A DNA stretch of 8,111 nt from Thiobacillus sp. Its GTDB lineage: Bacteria; Pseudomonadota; Gammaproteobacteria; Burkholderiales; Thiobacillaceae. Below the pieces are notes generated by a model. That model saw only the letters and a program-made list of their open reading frames with translations. It had not been told where the DNA came from and made no database searches. Positions 1-6,773 of the stretch are shown one piece after another; within the stretch, counting starts at the first letter, position 1, and every line of letters begins with the position of its first letter. The position numbers and the translations under genes were made by a program. The stretch lies in assembly GCA_018780025.1 (NCBI GenBank), contig JADMKH010000109.1, positions 1 through 8,111 on the forward strand, read 5' to 3'.

Positions 1-313
1 TGTTGACCATTTCCTCGACCACATTGACGTTGGGCATGGTCACGTAGCCCTTGTCGTCGGCGAGTGGATTCTTGGGGTCGTACACCATCTTCATCGGCGA
101 CTGGTCGTCAACCACCGCCGCCACGCGCACCCCGGTTGCGCCGTCCACGCCCACCGGGGTGGCGGCAAACACCACCTGCTTGGCCCGGTACGGTTCGCCA
201 TTCGCGCTGGTTGCGCTGTCGGCGTTGGCCAGATTGCTGGCCACCGTGTTGAGGCGTTGCGACTGGGCATTCATGGCCGATCCGGCCACGTTGAAAATAT
301 TCGCTAAAGACAT
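1..313 (-). CDS. flgC: Flagellar basal-body rod protein FlgC (C-terminal part outside window)
   Basis: FlgC is a proximal rod component of the flagellar basal body, a periplasmic axial protein exported by the flagellar type III apparatus. The visible 104 residues begin MSLANIFNVAGSAMNAQSQR and continue with the axial-protein motif NTVASNLANADS (about residues 23-34), used across rod and hook proteins. Further on are PYRAKQVVF and GYVTMPNVNVVEEMVN (about 89-104), which is highly typical of FlgC. The family is usually about 135-140 residues, so some 30 C-terminal residues lie beyond the window start. The ATG at 311-313 is chosen because it follows a strong Shine-Dalgarno sequence, TAAGGAG. The gene lies 10 nt behind flgB on the same strand, so the two form one operon. 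Identification is by motif recognition and is very secure. Confidence 0.96.
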   Translation of the reverse strand, partial: MSLANIFNVAGSAMNAQSQRLNTVASNLANADSATSANGEPYRAKQVVFAATPVGVDGATGVRVAAVVDDQSPMKMVYDPKNPLADDKGYVTMPNVNVVEEMVN

Positions 314-323
314 GGGCTACTCC

Positions 324-746
324 TTATCCCTGGATCACGGACAGCAGACCCTTGATCTGCGAACTGAGCCGGGTCAGGTTGAATTCATAATGAAGGGCGT
401 TGTCGGCAAAGGCGGCGCGTTCGGTGTCCATTTCCACCGTATTGCCATCGATACTGCCCTGGGAGGGGGTGCGATAAAGCAGGCCCGCATCTGCCGCCAG
501 GCCTGGGGTGCCTTTCATGTGGCCTGGCGCGGTGGTGGCCACCGCCACACCCCCCGTCGAGGCAGCACCTTTGAGCGCGCTGCTTTTAAGCACATCCTGC
601 AGCGCGGTGTTGAAATCCACATCCCGCGCCTTGTAGTTGGGCGTATCGGCGTTGGCGATATTCGACGCCAGCACCTGTTGGCGCTGATCGCGTATGCGTA
701 GCGCCTGGGTATGGAAGTTCAGCATGTCATCCAGCCGGTTCAGCAT
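324..746 (-). CDS. flgB: Flagellar basal-body rod protein FlgB
   Basis: FlgB is the proximal rod protein of the flagellar basal body and works together with FlgC, FlgF and FlgG. The protein is 140 residues, a normal family length, and starts MLNRLDDMLNFHTQALRIRD. The axial-protein signature ASNIANADTPNYKARDVDF lies at about residues 27-45. The conserved C-terminal block GNTVEMDTERAAFADNALHY lies at about 101-120 and is followed by an amphipathic C-terminal helix (SSQIKGLLSVIQG). The middle, about 52-85, is low-complexity and Ala/Gly/Thr-rich, as usual for this family. The frame stays open upstream to 872, but the ATG at 744-746 follows AAGAGGTGACC and matches the normal FlgB N terminus, so the extra 42 residues are rejected. 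It is the first gene of the flgBC operon and is divergent from flgA. Confidence 0.96.
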   Translation of the reverse strand: MLNRLDDMLNFHTQALRIRDQRQQVLASNIANADTPNYKARDVDFNTALQDVLKSSALKGAASTGGVAVATTAPGHMKGTPGLAADAGLLYRTPSQGSIDGNTVEMDTERAAFADNALHYEFNLTRLSSQIKGLLSVIQG

Positions 747-928
747 GATGGTCACCTCTTGAGTCTTTATAAGTGCAGCAAAGCCTTTTTGCGATGACTG
801 CATCCTAGACAGGCACCTGTCCATCCAATCGCACGATAAGCGGCAAAAAGCCCGTTCATTTCGGCGTTTCAATCCGCGGCGCGCTTCTTAAAATGAGTCA
901 CTGTGAGAAACGACTGAAGGAGCACGGG
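747..928. promoter_or_regulatory. Divergent flgB / flgA intergenic region
   Basis: This 182-bp gap separates the translation starts of two divergent flagellar operons, so promoters for both should lie here. I could not find a convincing sigma-28 or sigma-54 promoter by eye. A CACGATAA stretch at 832-839 resembles a sigma-28 -10 box, but no matching -35 is correctly spaced. The most ordered element is a short inverted repeat at 808-821, listed separately. That promoters lie here is an inference from gene arrangement. Confidence 0.45.
808..821. repeat. Short inverted repeat GACAGG-CA-CCTGTC in the flgB/flgA gap
   Basis: Two 6-bp arms, GACAGG and CCTGTC, are perfect inverted complements separated by CA. 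The site lies between divergent flagellar operons, which is a natural place for a dimeric regulator's operator. I recognise no specific regulator for it. A 6-bp-arm palindrome can also arise by chance. Confidence 0.4.
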
Positions 929-1642
929 ATGACAGCAGGATCAATCCAGGCAAGCCGGCGCGCCCGCAATATGGGGCTGGCACTTGTGCTGCTGGGCCTG
1001 TCGACCCTGGTCCAGGCCGCAGGCCAGCAGAATCCCGCCGCGCTGCAGGCGCATGCCGAACAGTTTTTGAAAACCCAGACCGGCGGCCAGCCGGGAAAAG
1101 TAACGATCCAGGTCAAACCACCCCGGGTTGATTTGCCTGCCTGCGCGGCGCTGGACGCATTCCAGCCTGTCGGCGGTCGCCGCATCGGGCAAGTCTCGGT
1201 TGGCGTGCGCTGTCTGGCCCCCTCTGTGTGGACGGTTTACCTGTCGGCGCAGGTCAGTGTGGTCGGACCTTATGCCACTACGCTTCAATCCCTGCCCGCC
1301 AATCACATTCTGAGCGCTGCCGACTTCGCGTTGCGCGAGGGGGACCTGGGCAGCCTGCCTGCCGACGTCGTCACCAACATCGACAACATGCCGGGCTATC
1401 GCACCATTTCGGCCCTGGCCGCGGGCGCGCCGCTGCGCTCGGCGCTGCTGCGGTCCCCGCTTGTCGTTCAGCAGGGTCAAACCACGCGCGTGGTCCTGAA
1501 TGGTCCGGGGTTTTCAGTTCAGAGTGAGGGACTGGCACTGGCCAACGCCAGCCGCGGCGACCAGGTGCGGGTCAAAACCCGCTCGGGCCAGGTGATCAGT
1601 GGCGTCGCACAAGACGGCCAGCAAGTTATGGTGGCTTTTTAA
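929..1642 (+). CDS. flgA: Flagellar P-ring assembly chaperone FlgA
   Basis: FlgA is a periplasmic chaperone required for FlgI to form the P ring around the flagellar rod. The 237-residue product has a basic N terminus (about residues 1-14, several Arg), a hydrophobic segment (MGLALVLLGLSTLVQA, 15-30) and a probable signal-peptidase site near VQA-A. A SAF-like domain follows, with TTLQSLPANHILSAADFALR around 117-136 and the segment RTISALAAGAPLRSALL at 158-174. The C-terminal block GDQVRVKTRSGQVISGVAQD (210-229) is the hallmark of the FlgA family. Cys72 and Cys95 could form a periplasmic disulfide. The start at 929 is preferred over an in-frame ATG at 893 because AAGGAG lies 6 nt upstream and the signal peptide then begins correctly. 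The gene is divergent from flgB, with flgM and flgN downstream after a REP-containing gap. Confidence 0.95.
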   Translation: MTAGSIQASRRARNMGLALVLLGLSTLVQAAGQQNPAALQAHAEQFLKTQTGGQPGKVTIQVKPPRVDLPACAALDAFQPVGGRRIGQVSVGVRCLAPSVWTVYLSAQVSVVGPYATTLQSLPANHILSAADFALREGDLGSLPADVVTNIDNMPGYRTISALAAGAPLRSALLRSPLVVQQGQTTRVVLNGPGFSVQSEGLALANASRGDQVRVKTRSGQVISGVAQDGQQVMVAF

Positions 1643-1918
1643 ATGATTTGTACGGCCTGGACGACTTCAGCTTATTTGAAAAATGACGTTACTGATGTAG
1701 TTTTAAGTTCTTTCACCATGATATTTTGATCCTTGGCAAACGCCCTGGAATCACGTGCTTTCCGTAGGTCGGGAACACCTTCCCGACATCCCCGCCCGTT
1801 GCGTCGGGAAGGTGTTCTTGACCTACGACATCCACGCGGCCAACAGATAACGACGAAAAAACCAATTTTAAGCAAGCAGTCATAATTGATTCTGCCAGAC
1901 AAGACACAGGAAGCTGCC
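1643..1918. other. Gene-free gap between flgA and flgM
   Basis: This 276-bp stretch is more AT-rich than the genes around it, notably at 1660-1740 and 1845-1890. It contains the inverted REP pair but no supported coding sequence. The open frames that cross it lack family resemblance and sensible starts. A flgM promoter is expected in 1828-1918. CATAAT at 1881-1886 is a possible -10 box, but no matching -35 was found. Confidence 0.6.
1763..1827. repeat. Inverted pair of GTAG-headed REP units (BIME-like cruciform)
   Basis: Two units face each other around a 15-nt spacer (1788-1802). On the plus strand, GTAG at 1764-1767 is followed by a perfect 8-bp hairpin, GTCGGGAA-CACC-TTCCCGAC (1768-1787). 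On the minus strand, GTAG (complement of 1823-1826) is followed by the same hairpin with two changes (1822 to 1803), both of which keep G-T wobble pairing. The two 25-nt halves are therefore near-perfect inverted complements and could fold as one long stem or as two hairpins. A GTAG tetranucleotide before a GC-rich palindrome is the known pattern of REP sequences tied to REP-associated tyrosine transposases. The pair could act as a transcript end or mRNA stabiliser behind flgA, which is an inference. Confidence 0.85.
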
Positions 1919-2215
1919 ATGAAAATCGATCCCGGCCCCAAGCAGGTCACCCTGCCCACCCCCGTTGAAAACCGCCCCGCTCAACCGCAGGCGACTCCGG
2001 GTGCCCAATCCGGGCAAACCGAAGTCAGCCTGAGTTCGCGTGCGACCCAGCTTAAAGAACTGGAAACCCGGCTTGCGGCGATTCCCGTGGTCGACCGGGC
2101 CCGGGTGGAAAGTATCAAGCACGCCATTGCATCGGGTCAGTACCGCATCAACACCGAAAATATCAGTGATCACCTGCTCGACTCCGTCAAGGAAATGCTC
2201 AATGTCGCCAAATGA
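1919..2215 (+). CDS. flgM: Anti-sigma-28 factor FlgM
   Basis: FlgM binds and inhibits the flagellar sigma factor FliA (sigma-28). When the hook is complete FlgM is secreted, which releases late flagellar transcription. The 98-residue protein has the typical composition: a Pro/Gln/Thr-rich, probably disordered N-terminal half (about 1-45) carrying the export signal, followed by a helical sigma-binding half. The conserved core RARVESIKHAIASGQYRI (about 59-76) and the terminal helix SDHLLDSVKEMLN (about 83-95) are characteristic. The ATG at 1919-1921 has AGGAAG 5 nt upstream, which makes the in-frame TTG at 1886 unlikely. The 3' end overlaps flgN by 14 nt, so the two are translationally coupled. 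Confidence 0.94.
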   Translation: MKIDPGPKQVTLPTPVENRPAQPQATPGAQSGQTEVSLSSRATQLKELETRLAAIPVVDRARVESIKHAIASGQYRINTENISDHLLDSVKEMLNVAK

Positions 2216-2690
2216 AACAGCACCCGGCCCAGCCCTGATCGCCAAACTGTCGGTAGAAAGCAGCGCATGGCAGGCACTCCTGAATGTGCTGGAACAGGAA
2301 GAACACGCATTGGTTAACGGTGAAGCCGATCTGCTACCCAAACTGAATGCGCTCAAAATGGCGCAACTGCAGTCCCTCAACACGATGGTGCGCACACGTC
2401 ATGAAGGGCTGCTTTCGGCCGGACTCACGCCCGACCACGCAGGAATGAATGCCTGGCTGGCCCAACAGGGCAACCCTGAAAATGCTGCCCAATGGGAAAA
2501 CCTGCAAACCATGGAGCAACAGTCCCAGGCGATGAACCTGCGTATCGGCACCCTGATCGAACTCCGCCTGAATTCCACTCGGCAGGCGCTCAATGTGCTG
2601 GTTCAGGCTGCAACAAGCCAAGGCGGTTTATATGACCAGGCGGGGTGTTCAGTGGCGTCTCGCAACGGGAAACCCCTGACCGCCGCCTGA
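2202..2690 (+). CDS. flgN: Flagellar export chaperone FlgN (hook-filament junction proteins)
   Basis: FlgN is a cytosolic type III export chaperone that escorts the hook-filament junction proteins FlgK and FlgL. The product is 162 residues, close to the family norm, and predicted helical and coiled-coil-prone throughout. Recognisable stretches are SAWQALLNVLEQEEHALVNG (about residues 20-39), with its helical heptad pattern, and the C-terminal NSTRQALNVLVQAA (about 125-138). The latter matches the usual FlgN segment before the FlgK/L-binding tail. The ATG at 2202-2204 lies inside the end of flgM, with AAGGAA about 7 nt upstream; the frame is open further upstream but only as a shadow of flgM. 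Sequence identity in this family is low, so the call rests on helical pattern, length and position next to flgM. Confidence 0.9.
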   Translation: MSPNETAPGPALIAKLSVESSAWQALLNVLEQEEHALVNGEADLLPKLNALKMAQLQSLNTMVRTRHEGLLSAGLTPDHAGMNAWLAQQGNPENAAQWENLQTMEQQSQAMNLRIGTLIELRLNSTRQALNVLVQAATSQGGLYDQAGCSVASRNGKPLTAA

Positions 2691-2708
2691 CTCCCGACCG
2701 GAAGGCTG

Positions 2709-4526
2709 TCAGCGCTTGAAACGATCCGGCGCGACAATTCGCATCAACTCAGTTTCCACTGGCAGCGGCTGCCCGGTCATTTGATCGGCCAGCGCCTCAC
2801 CCAACAAACCCGCCCACACTACGCCGCGCGAAGCGTAGCCCGCTGCCACATACAACCCCGCATGGCTTGCCACTGCGCCGACGATGGGCAGCCGGTCGGG
2901 GAGCAGCGCGCGCAGCGAAGCGCGACCGATCACGTCGCCCACGTCGAAACGACGCCCCGCACCCGGCAAGATGGCCTCCAGCCGTGCCAGGTTGGCCAGA
3001 TCGCTGTCCCGGCGCGGCGCAGTGTCGTCGTCATCGTGTTCATAGGTTGCGCCGACCAGGGGCTGAAGCACGCCCGGCGCGATATAGCCTTCGCGTGCAA
3101 TCACCCGCTGGATTTCCGGTAAGCAGCCGGTCGGCAATTGCGTAATCTGCCCGCGCTCGGTATGCAGTGGCCAGGTCTGGCCGGGAACCAGACTCATGAC
3201 ATCCCGCGCGTTCGCCAGCACCACGGCATCCGCCTCGACCCATACCGACCCCTCGCCATCCAGCACCTGCCAGCCTGACGCGTGGGCGTGCAAGCGTTCG
3301 ACGGTGCAGTTCGTCCTTAACTGAATGGCCGGATGGTCGAGCCAGGCGCGACACAGGGTTACCGGTTCAATCCAGCCGGCTGACGGGAAAAAAAGTCCGG
3401 CGCCATCAACCGGCCAGTTCGCCAGTTCACGGGCTTCATCCCGCTCCACCCAGCGCGCGAATTCCGCTGGCGGAGCCGCGATGTCGAGCGCCTGGTGTTG
3501 CCTGGATGCAGTGATTTCGTCCTTGGGCAGATGCAGCACCCCGCAGCGCGACCATTCCACGCTGTCACCCAGCGCAGTCCATGCGCGCAGGTTATGCAGA
3601 AACGCCGCACGCGTGAGACGGCTTGCGCGGTTGTCATCGCGTGACAGCATCGGACGGAACACCGCCATCGGGTTGCCCGACGCACCTGATCCCAATGCTT
3701 TACCCCGCTCCAGCACGGTCACCGCCACGCCACGCTGCGCCAGTGCATGCGCCAACGCCGCGCCCGCCACCCCGGCGCCGATGATGGCAACATGTTTGGA
3801 TGCTGCAGCGACAAGCTGTTTGCGCGCGCCGATGTAACGCGCATTCAGGCAATGCCGCTTGCCGCCATAGCCATCGCGCTTTACACACGCAAAACCCGCC
3901 TCGGTTAATCCTTGGCGCACCGTACCCATCACGCTGTACGTCGCTGCCACCGCACCGGGCTTGGCCAGCCGCGCCAGTTCTGCAAACACGCTGGGCTGCC
4001 AGAGTGCGGGATTGTGTTCGGGCGCAAAGCCATCCAGATAAAACGCATCCACCGCGGCCTGCACCTGCGGCAGGCAATCGATTGCATCGCCCAGCATCAA
4101 GGTCAGTTGCACCCGGCCGCCATCCAGCGCGATGCGGTGAAAACCCGGCGTCAGCATCGGCCAGTTCGCCAGCAGTTCACGCGAGAGATCGGAAAATTCT
4201 GGCCATTGCGCATGCAGGCGTGCCAGATCGTCAACCTGAAACGGCTGCATTTCAACCGACAGGAAATGCAGCCGCGCAGAACGGGTCGGGTCTGCACGCC
4301 ACGCAGCCCAGGTCGTCAGAAAATTCAGCCCGGTGCCGAAACCGGTTTCCAGCATGACAAACGAAGGCTGGTTCGCCCAGGCCTGCGGCAAACCGCAGCC
4401 TAGCAAAAACACGTGGCGCGCCTGGCCTGCCCCCCCCTCCGCAGCGTGGTAGATGTCACCGTACGGAGTGGAGTACGGGACACCCTCCTTGAATTCGAGC
4501 GTGGCGGGAACAATGGTTTTCAACAT
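2709..4526 (-). CDS. mnmC: Bifunctional tRNA wobble-uridine modification protein MnmC
   Basis: MnmC performs the last two steps of mnm5s2U34 synthesis in tRNA. The C-terminal FAD-dependent oxidase removes the carboxymethyl group of cmnm5s2U, and the N-terminal SAM-dependent methyltransferase then methylates the resulting nm5s2U. Using the ATG at 4524-4526 the protein is 605 residues. The methyltransferase half shows LETGFGTGLNF (59-69, SAM loop) and FYLDGFAPEHNP (162-173, with the likely catalytic Asp165). The oxidase half starts with the dinucleotide-binding motif AIIGAGVAGAAL (247-258), then GSGASGNPMAVFRP (279-292), and ends with an FAD-domain close (ASLRALLPDRLPIVG, YVAAGYASRGVVWAGL). An in-frame ATG at 4539-4541 would add five residues. 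Neither start has a good ribosome site, so the start is uncertain. It converges on flgN with an 18-bp gap and diverges from the transporter genes. Confidence 0.96.
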   Translation of the reverse strand: MLKTIVPATLEFKEGVPYSTPYGDIYHAAEGGAGQARHVFLLGCGLPQAWANQPSFVMLETGFGTGLNFLTTWAAWRADPTRSARLHFLSVEMQPFQVDDLARLHAQWPEFSDLSRELLANWPMLTPGFHRIALDGGRVQLTLMLGDAIDCLPQVQAAVDAFYLDGFAPEHNPALWQPSVFAELARLAKPGAVAATYSVMGTVRQGLTEAGFACVKRDGYGGKRHCLNARYIGARKQLVAAASKHVAIIGAGVAGAALAHALAQRGVAVTVLERGKALGSGASGNPMAVFRPMLSRDDNRASRLTRAAFLHNLRAWTALGDSVEWSRCGVLHLPKDEITASRQHQALDIAAPPAEFARWVERDEARELANWPVDGAGLFFPSAGWIEPVTLCRAWLDHPAIQLRTNCTVERLHAHASGWQVLDGEGSVWVEADAVVLANARDVMSLVPGQTWPLHTERGQITQLPTGCLPEIQRVIAREGYIAPGVLQPLVGATYEHDDDDTAPRRDSDLANLARLEAILPGAGRRFDVGDVIGRASLRALLPDRLPIVGAVASHAGLYVAAGYASRGVVWAGLLGEALADQMTGQPLPVETELMRIVAPDRFKR

Positions 4527-4573
4527 GGCCGAATGGTACATTGGCCTGGTTCAATGCCGCGTCCCCCCTGAAT

Positions 4574-5725
4574 ATGCCCAAACCAAAAACATGGTTTCGC
4601 CTTGTTGTCTTTGTGTTGATCGCCGCTGCGCTCGCCTATGCGGGCTGGCACTTTACCCGGCCCCAGCCGCCCGAAGTCGAATTCGCCACGATCGGGCACG
4701 GCGTTGTGGAATCCACGGTAGTCAACACTCGCGCCGGCACCATCAAGGCCTGCCGCCGCGCCAAGCTGGCGCCGGCAGCCGGCGGGCAAATCGTGAAGCT
4801 ATGGGTGAAGGAAGGCGACCGCGTCAAAGCGGGCCAGCCACTGCTGGAACTGTGGAACCGCGATCTCGCTGCGCAACGCGAGTTGGCCACCCGCCAGTTG
4901 GCCACCAGCGAGCAGCGCCGCCGTGAAGCCTGCATCCTGGCCGACAATGCAAAGCGCGATGCCGAGCGCACCCGGCAGCTCGTCGATAAAGGTTTTGTCA
5001 GTCCGCAAAGCGGCGAGGATGCGCGTGCCCAGGCCAGTGCACGACAAGCCAATTGCGATGCCGTCGCTGCCGACGTCAAACGCGCGCAAGCCCAGATACG
5101 CGTGACCTCGGCCGGGCTGGAACGCACCACGCTGAGTGCGCCGTTTGCCGGCATCGTGGCGCGCGTCACCGGCGAAATCGGCGAATACACCACGCCCTCG
5201 CCACCCGGCATTCCGACGCCGCCTGCCGTCGATCTGATCGACGATACCTGCCTCTATGTGAGCGCGCCGATGGACGAGGTCGATGCGCCCAAAATCAAGC
5301 CGGGCCAGCCTGCACGCATCACGCTCGACGCCCTTTCCGGCCAGACTTTCAGCGGCAAGATCCGACGCATTGCACCCTACGTGACCGAAGTCGAAAAGCA
5401 GGCGCGCACGGTCGATGTCGAAGCCGATTTCGACACGCCGCCCAAACAGGTTTTGTTGGTGGGCTACAGTGCTGATGTCGAAGCCATCATCGAAAAGCGT
5501 GACCCTGTGTTGCGCGTACCCACCCAGGCAATCCAGCAAGACGGCACCGTGCTGGTGCTGGGCGCCGACGACAAACTGGAATCGCGCAGCCTGAAAACCG
5601 GCCTCGCCAACTGGGCATTCACCGAAGTCGTGAGCGGGCTTGCGGCCGGCGACCGGGTGCTGCTGTCCTTTGACCAGGAGAAGGTGAAAGCGGGCGTCAA
5701 GGTCAAGCCCAAAGCTCCGAAATGA
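4574..5725 (+). CDS. Periplasmic adaptor (membrane fusion) subunit of an ABC transporter, HlyD/MacA type
   Basis: This is a membrane-fusion protein that would link an inner-membrane ABC transporter to periplasmic or outer-membrane partners. The 383-residue product has a short basic N terminus, one transmembrane anchor (WFRLVVFVLIAAALAYAGW, about 7-25) and the first half of a lipoyl-like domain (LAPAAGGQIVKLWVKEGDRV, 65-84). A helical hairpin rich in Ala, Arg and Gln follows (about 96-178), then the second lipoyl half (TLSAPFAGIVARVTGEIGEY, 186-205). A beta-barrel region starts near 225, and a membrane-proximal domain includes VLRVPTQAI (312-320). No lipobox is present. The start was taken at ATG 4574-4576 because an in-frame TTG at 4541 gives an implausible extension; no clear Shine-Dalgarno sequence is visible. 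It overlaps the following ATPase gene in an ATGA, which marks a joint operon. The substrate cannot be read from the sequence. Confidence 0.88.
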   Translation: MPKPKTWFRLVVFVLIAAALAYAGWHFTRPQPPEVEFATIGHGVVESTVVNTRAGTIKACRRAKLAPAAGGQIVKLWVKEGDRVKAGQPLLELWNRDLAAQRELATRQLATSEQRRREACILADNAKRDAERTRQLVDKGFVSPQSGEDARAQASARQANCDAVAADVKRAQAQIRVTSAGLERTTLSAPFAGIVARVTGEIGEYTTPSPPGIPTPPAVDLIDDTCLYVSAPMDEVDAPKIKPGQPARITLDALSGQTFSGKIRRIAPYVTEVEKQARTVDVEADFDTPPKQVLLVGYSADVEAIIEKRDPVLRVPTQAIQQDGTVLVLGADDKLESRSLKTGLANWAFTEVVSGLAAGDRVLLSFDQEKVKAGVKVKPKAPK

Positions 5726-6399
5726 TCCGCCTCGCCGCGATCAACCGCGTATTCCACATGGGCGATCAGGAAGTGCGCGCACTCAACGACATCAACCTTG
5801 AAATCCAGTCGGGCGAGTACGTCTCGATCATGGGGCCATCGGGTTCGGGAAAATCGACCCTGTTGAATGTAATCGGCCTGCTCGACCGTCCCAGCAGCGG
5901 CAGCTACGCGTTGGATGGCACCCAGGTCACCGCCCTGTCCGAAACCGGGCAGGCGCGCGTGCGACGCGAAAAAATCGGCTTCGTGTTTCAGTCGTTTCAT
6001 CTGATTCCGCGCCTGACTGCTGCCGAGAACATTGAACTGCCGCTGATTCTGGAAGGCATCGCGCCTGCCGATCGCAAGGCGCGCGTTGAAGCCACGCTTG
6101 ATTCGTTTGAGCTTCGCGACCGCGCCCACCATCGTCCTTCCGAACTATCCGGCGGACAACGCCAGCGCGTAGCCATCGCACGCGCCACCATCCTCAAGCC
6201 CACTGCGCTACTGGCAGACGAACCCACCGGCAACCTCGACCACCGCACCGGTGCCGAAGTCGTGGCGCTGCTCGAAGCCCTCCACCACGCCGGCACCACG
6301 CTCATCGTCGTCACCCATGATCGCGAACTGGGGGCGCGCGCGCATCGCCATATTTCCATGCGGGATGGCGAGATCGTCGGCGACGAACAAGAAGGGTGA
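5722..6399 (+). CDS. ABC transporter ATP-binding protein, MacB/LolD family
   Basis: This is a cytosolic ATPase subunit of the type that powers MacB, LolCDE and FtsEX-like transporters. The protein is 225 residues, the standard length for a stand-alone LolD-type ATPase. All nucleotide-binding elements are intact: Walker A GPSGSGKST (38-46), Q-loop VFQSFHL (Gln90), signature LSGGQRQRVAIARA (142-155), Walker B ALLADEPTGNLD (162-173, Asp166/Glu167) and switch His199 in VVTHD. The PTGNLDHRTG segment is the mark of this subfamily. Its ATG overlaps the TGA of the adaptor gene. The cognate FtsX/MacB-type permease, normally next in such operons, is missing: a toxin-antitoxin operon starts 110 bp downstream. 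It may have been lost, or it may be encoded elsewhere. Confidence 0.92.
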   Translation: MIRLAAINRVFHMGDQEVRALNDINLEIQSGEYVSIMGPSGSGKSTLLNVIGLLDRPSSGSYALDGTQVTALSETGQARVRREKIGFVFQSFHLIPRLTAAENIELPLILEGIAPADRKARVEATLDSFELRDRAHHRPSELSGGQRQRVAIARATILKPTALLADEPTGNLDHRTGAEVVALLEALHHAGTTLIVVTHDRELGARAHRHISMRDGEIVGDEQEG

Positions 6400-6450
6400 G
6401 CACCGAACAGCCCCGGCAAGGTGGAATCGATTATTAAGTACGCAAAACAA

Positions 6451-6494
6451 TTGATCCGGCATTCACACAGCGGTAAGCTTTATGGGTTCCCATA
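6451..6494 (+). promoter_or_regulatory. Putative vapBC promoter with palindromic operator
   Basis: TTGATC (6451-6456) and TAAGCT (6474-6479) are separated by 17 bp, the ideal spacing for a sigma-70 promoter. The -35 box matches 4 of 6 positions and the -10 box 3 of 6, including the first two and last bases. A palindrome TATGGG-TT-CCCATA (6481-6494) immediately follows the -10 box, covering the expected transcription start, and lies just upstream of the antitoxin ribosome site GGAG (6500-6503). A palindrome overlapping the start is what an autorepressing ribbon-helix-helix antitoxin would use. Function is inferred from position. Confidence 0.55.
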
Positions 6495-6509
6495 TTTCCG
6501 GAGATCGCC

Positions 6510-6773
6510 ATGAAGACCACGATCGAAATGCCAGACGACCTGTTTCGCAAGGCCAAGGCGGTAGCCGCCCTGCGCGGGCAAAGCATGAAGGACCTCATTA
6601 CCCAACTCCTGACGCGGGAAATTGGCGCGCCGCTCGCGCCTACGGCCAACGCGCGGAAAAAAGCGGCTGATGCCTTTAGCCAGGAACTGGAAGCCCTCGC
6701 CGCCCAAGTCGGCAAAGAATGGAAAACCGGATTGAGCGCAACGGATGCCGTGCGCGAACAGAGACGCGGCTGA
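6510..6773 (+). CDS. vapB: Antitoxin, ribbon-helix-helix, VapB-like
   Basis: This is the probable antitoxin of a type II toxin-antitoxin pair. It would bind DNA as a dimer through its N-terminal ribbon-helix-helix and neutralise the PIN toxin with its C-terminal tail. The 87-residue protein opens MKTTIEMPDDLFRKAKAVAA. This is a beta strand with alternating residues followed by a helix, then RGQSMKDLITQLLTREI as the second helix (about 22-39), a common VapB layout. The C-terminal part (about 46-87) is charged, Ala/Lys/Glu-rich and probably flexible before it meets the toxin. GGAG at 6500-6503 supports the ATG. The stop overlaps the toxin start by 1 nt (TGATG), so translation is coupled. The VapB label is by partner type; the precise subfamily is not determinable here. 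Confidence 0.87.
   Translation: MKTTIEMPDDLFRKAKAVAALRGQSMKDLITQLLTREIGAPLAPTANARKKAADAFSQELEALAAQVGKEWKTGLSATDAVREQRRG

Noticed and set aside
51..701. Long plus-strand open frame of 216 codons across flgC and flgB
   Set aside because: It is antisense to two unmistakable flagellar genes and shows no domain or family pattern of its own.
832..839. CACGATAA as a sigma-28 -10 element for flgA
   Set aside because: It matches 6 of 8 bases of GCCGATAA, but the correctly spaced -35 position reads GCACCTGT, which does not fit.
1763..1827. CRISPR repeat or simple rho-independent terminator
   Set aside because: There are only two copies, in inverted orientation, with no spacer array and no T tract. 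The GTAG-headed REP interpretation explains every conserved position.
2687..2712. CTGAC...GTCAG as a bidirectional terminator between flgN and mnmC
   Set aside because: A 5-bp stem around a 16-nt loop with no T tract on either side is too weak to call.
3325..4403. Several plus-strand open frames antisense to mnmC
   Set aside because: They are high-GC shadows of the mnmC reading frame, with arginine/proline-rich translations lacking any recognisable motif.
4541..4573. TTG-initiated N-terminal extension of the adaptor protein
   Set aside because: It would put 11 unrelated residues before a normal basic-plus-transmembrane anchor and overlap the mnmC start region, and it has no better ribosome site than the ATG at 4574.
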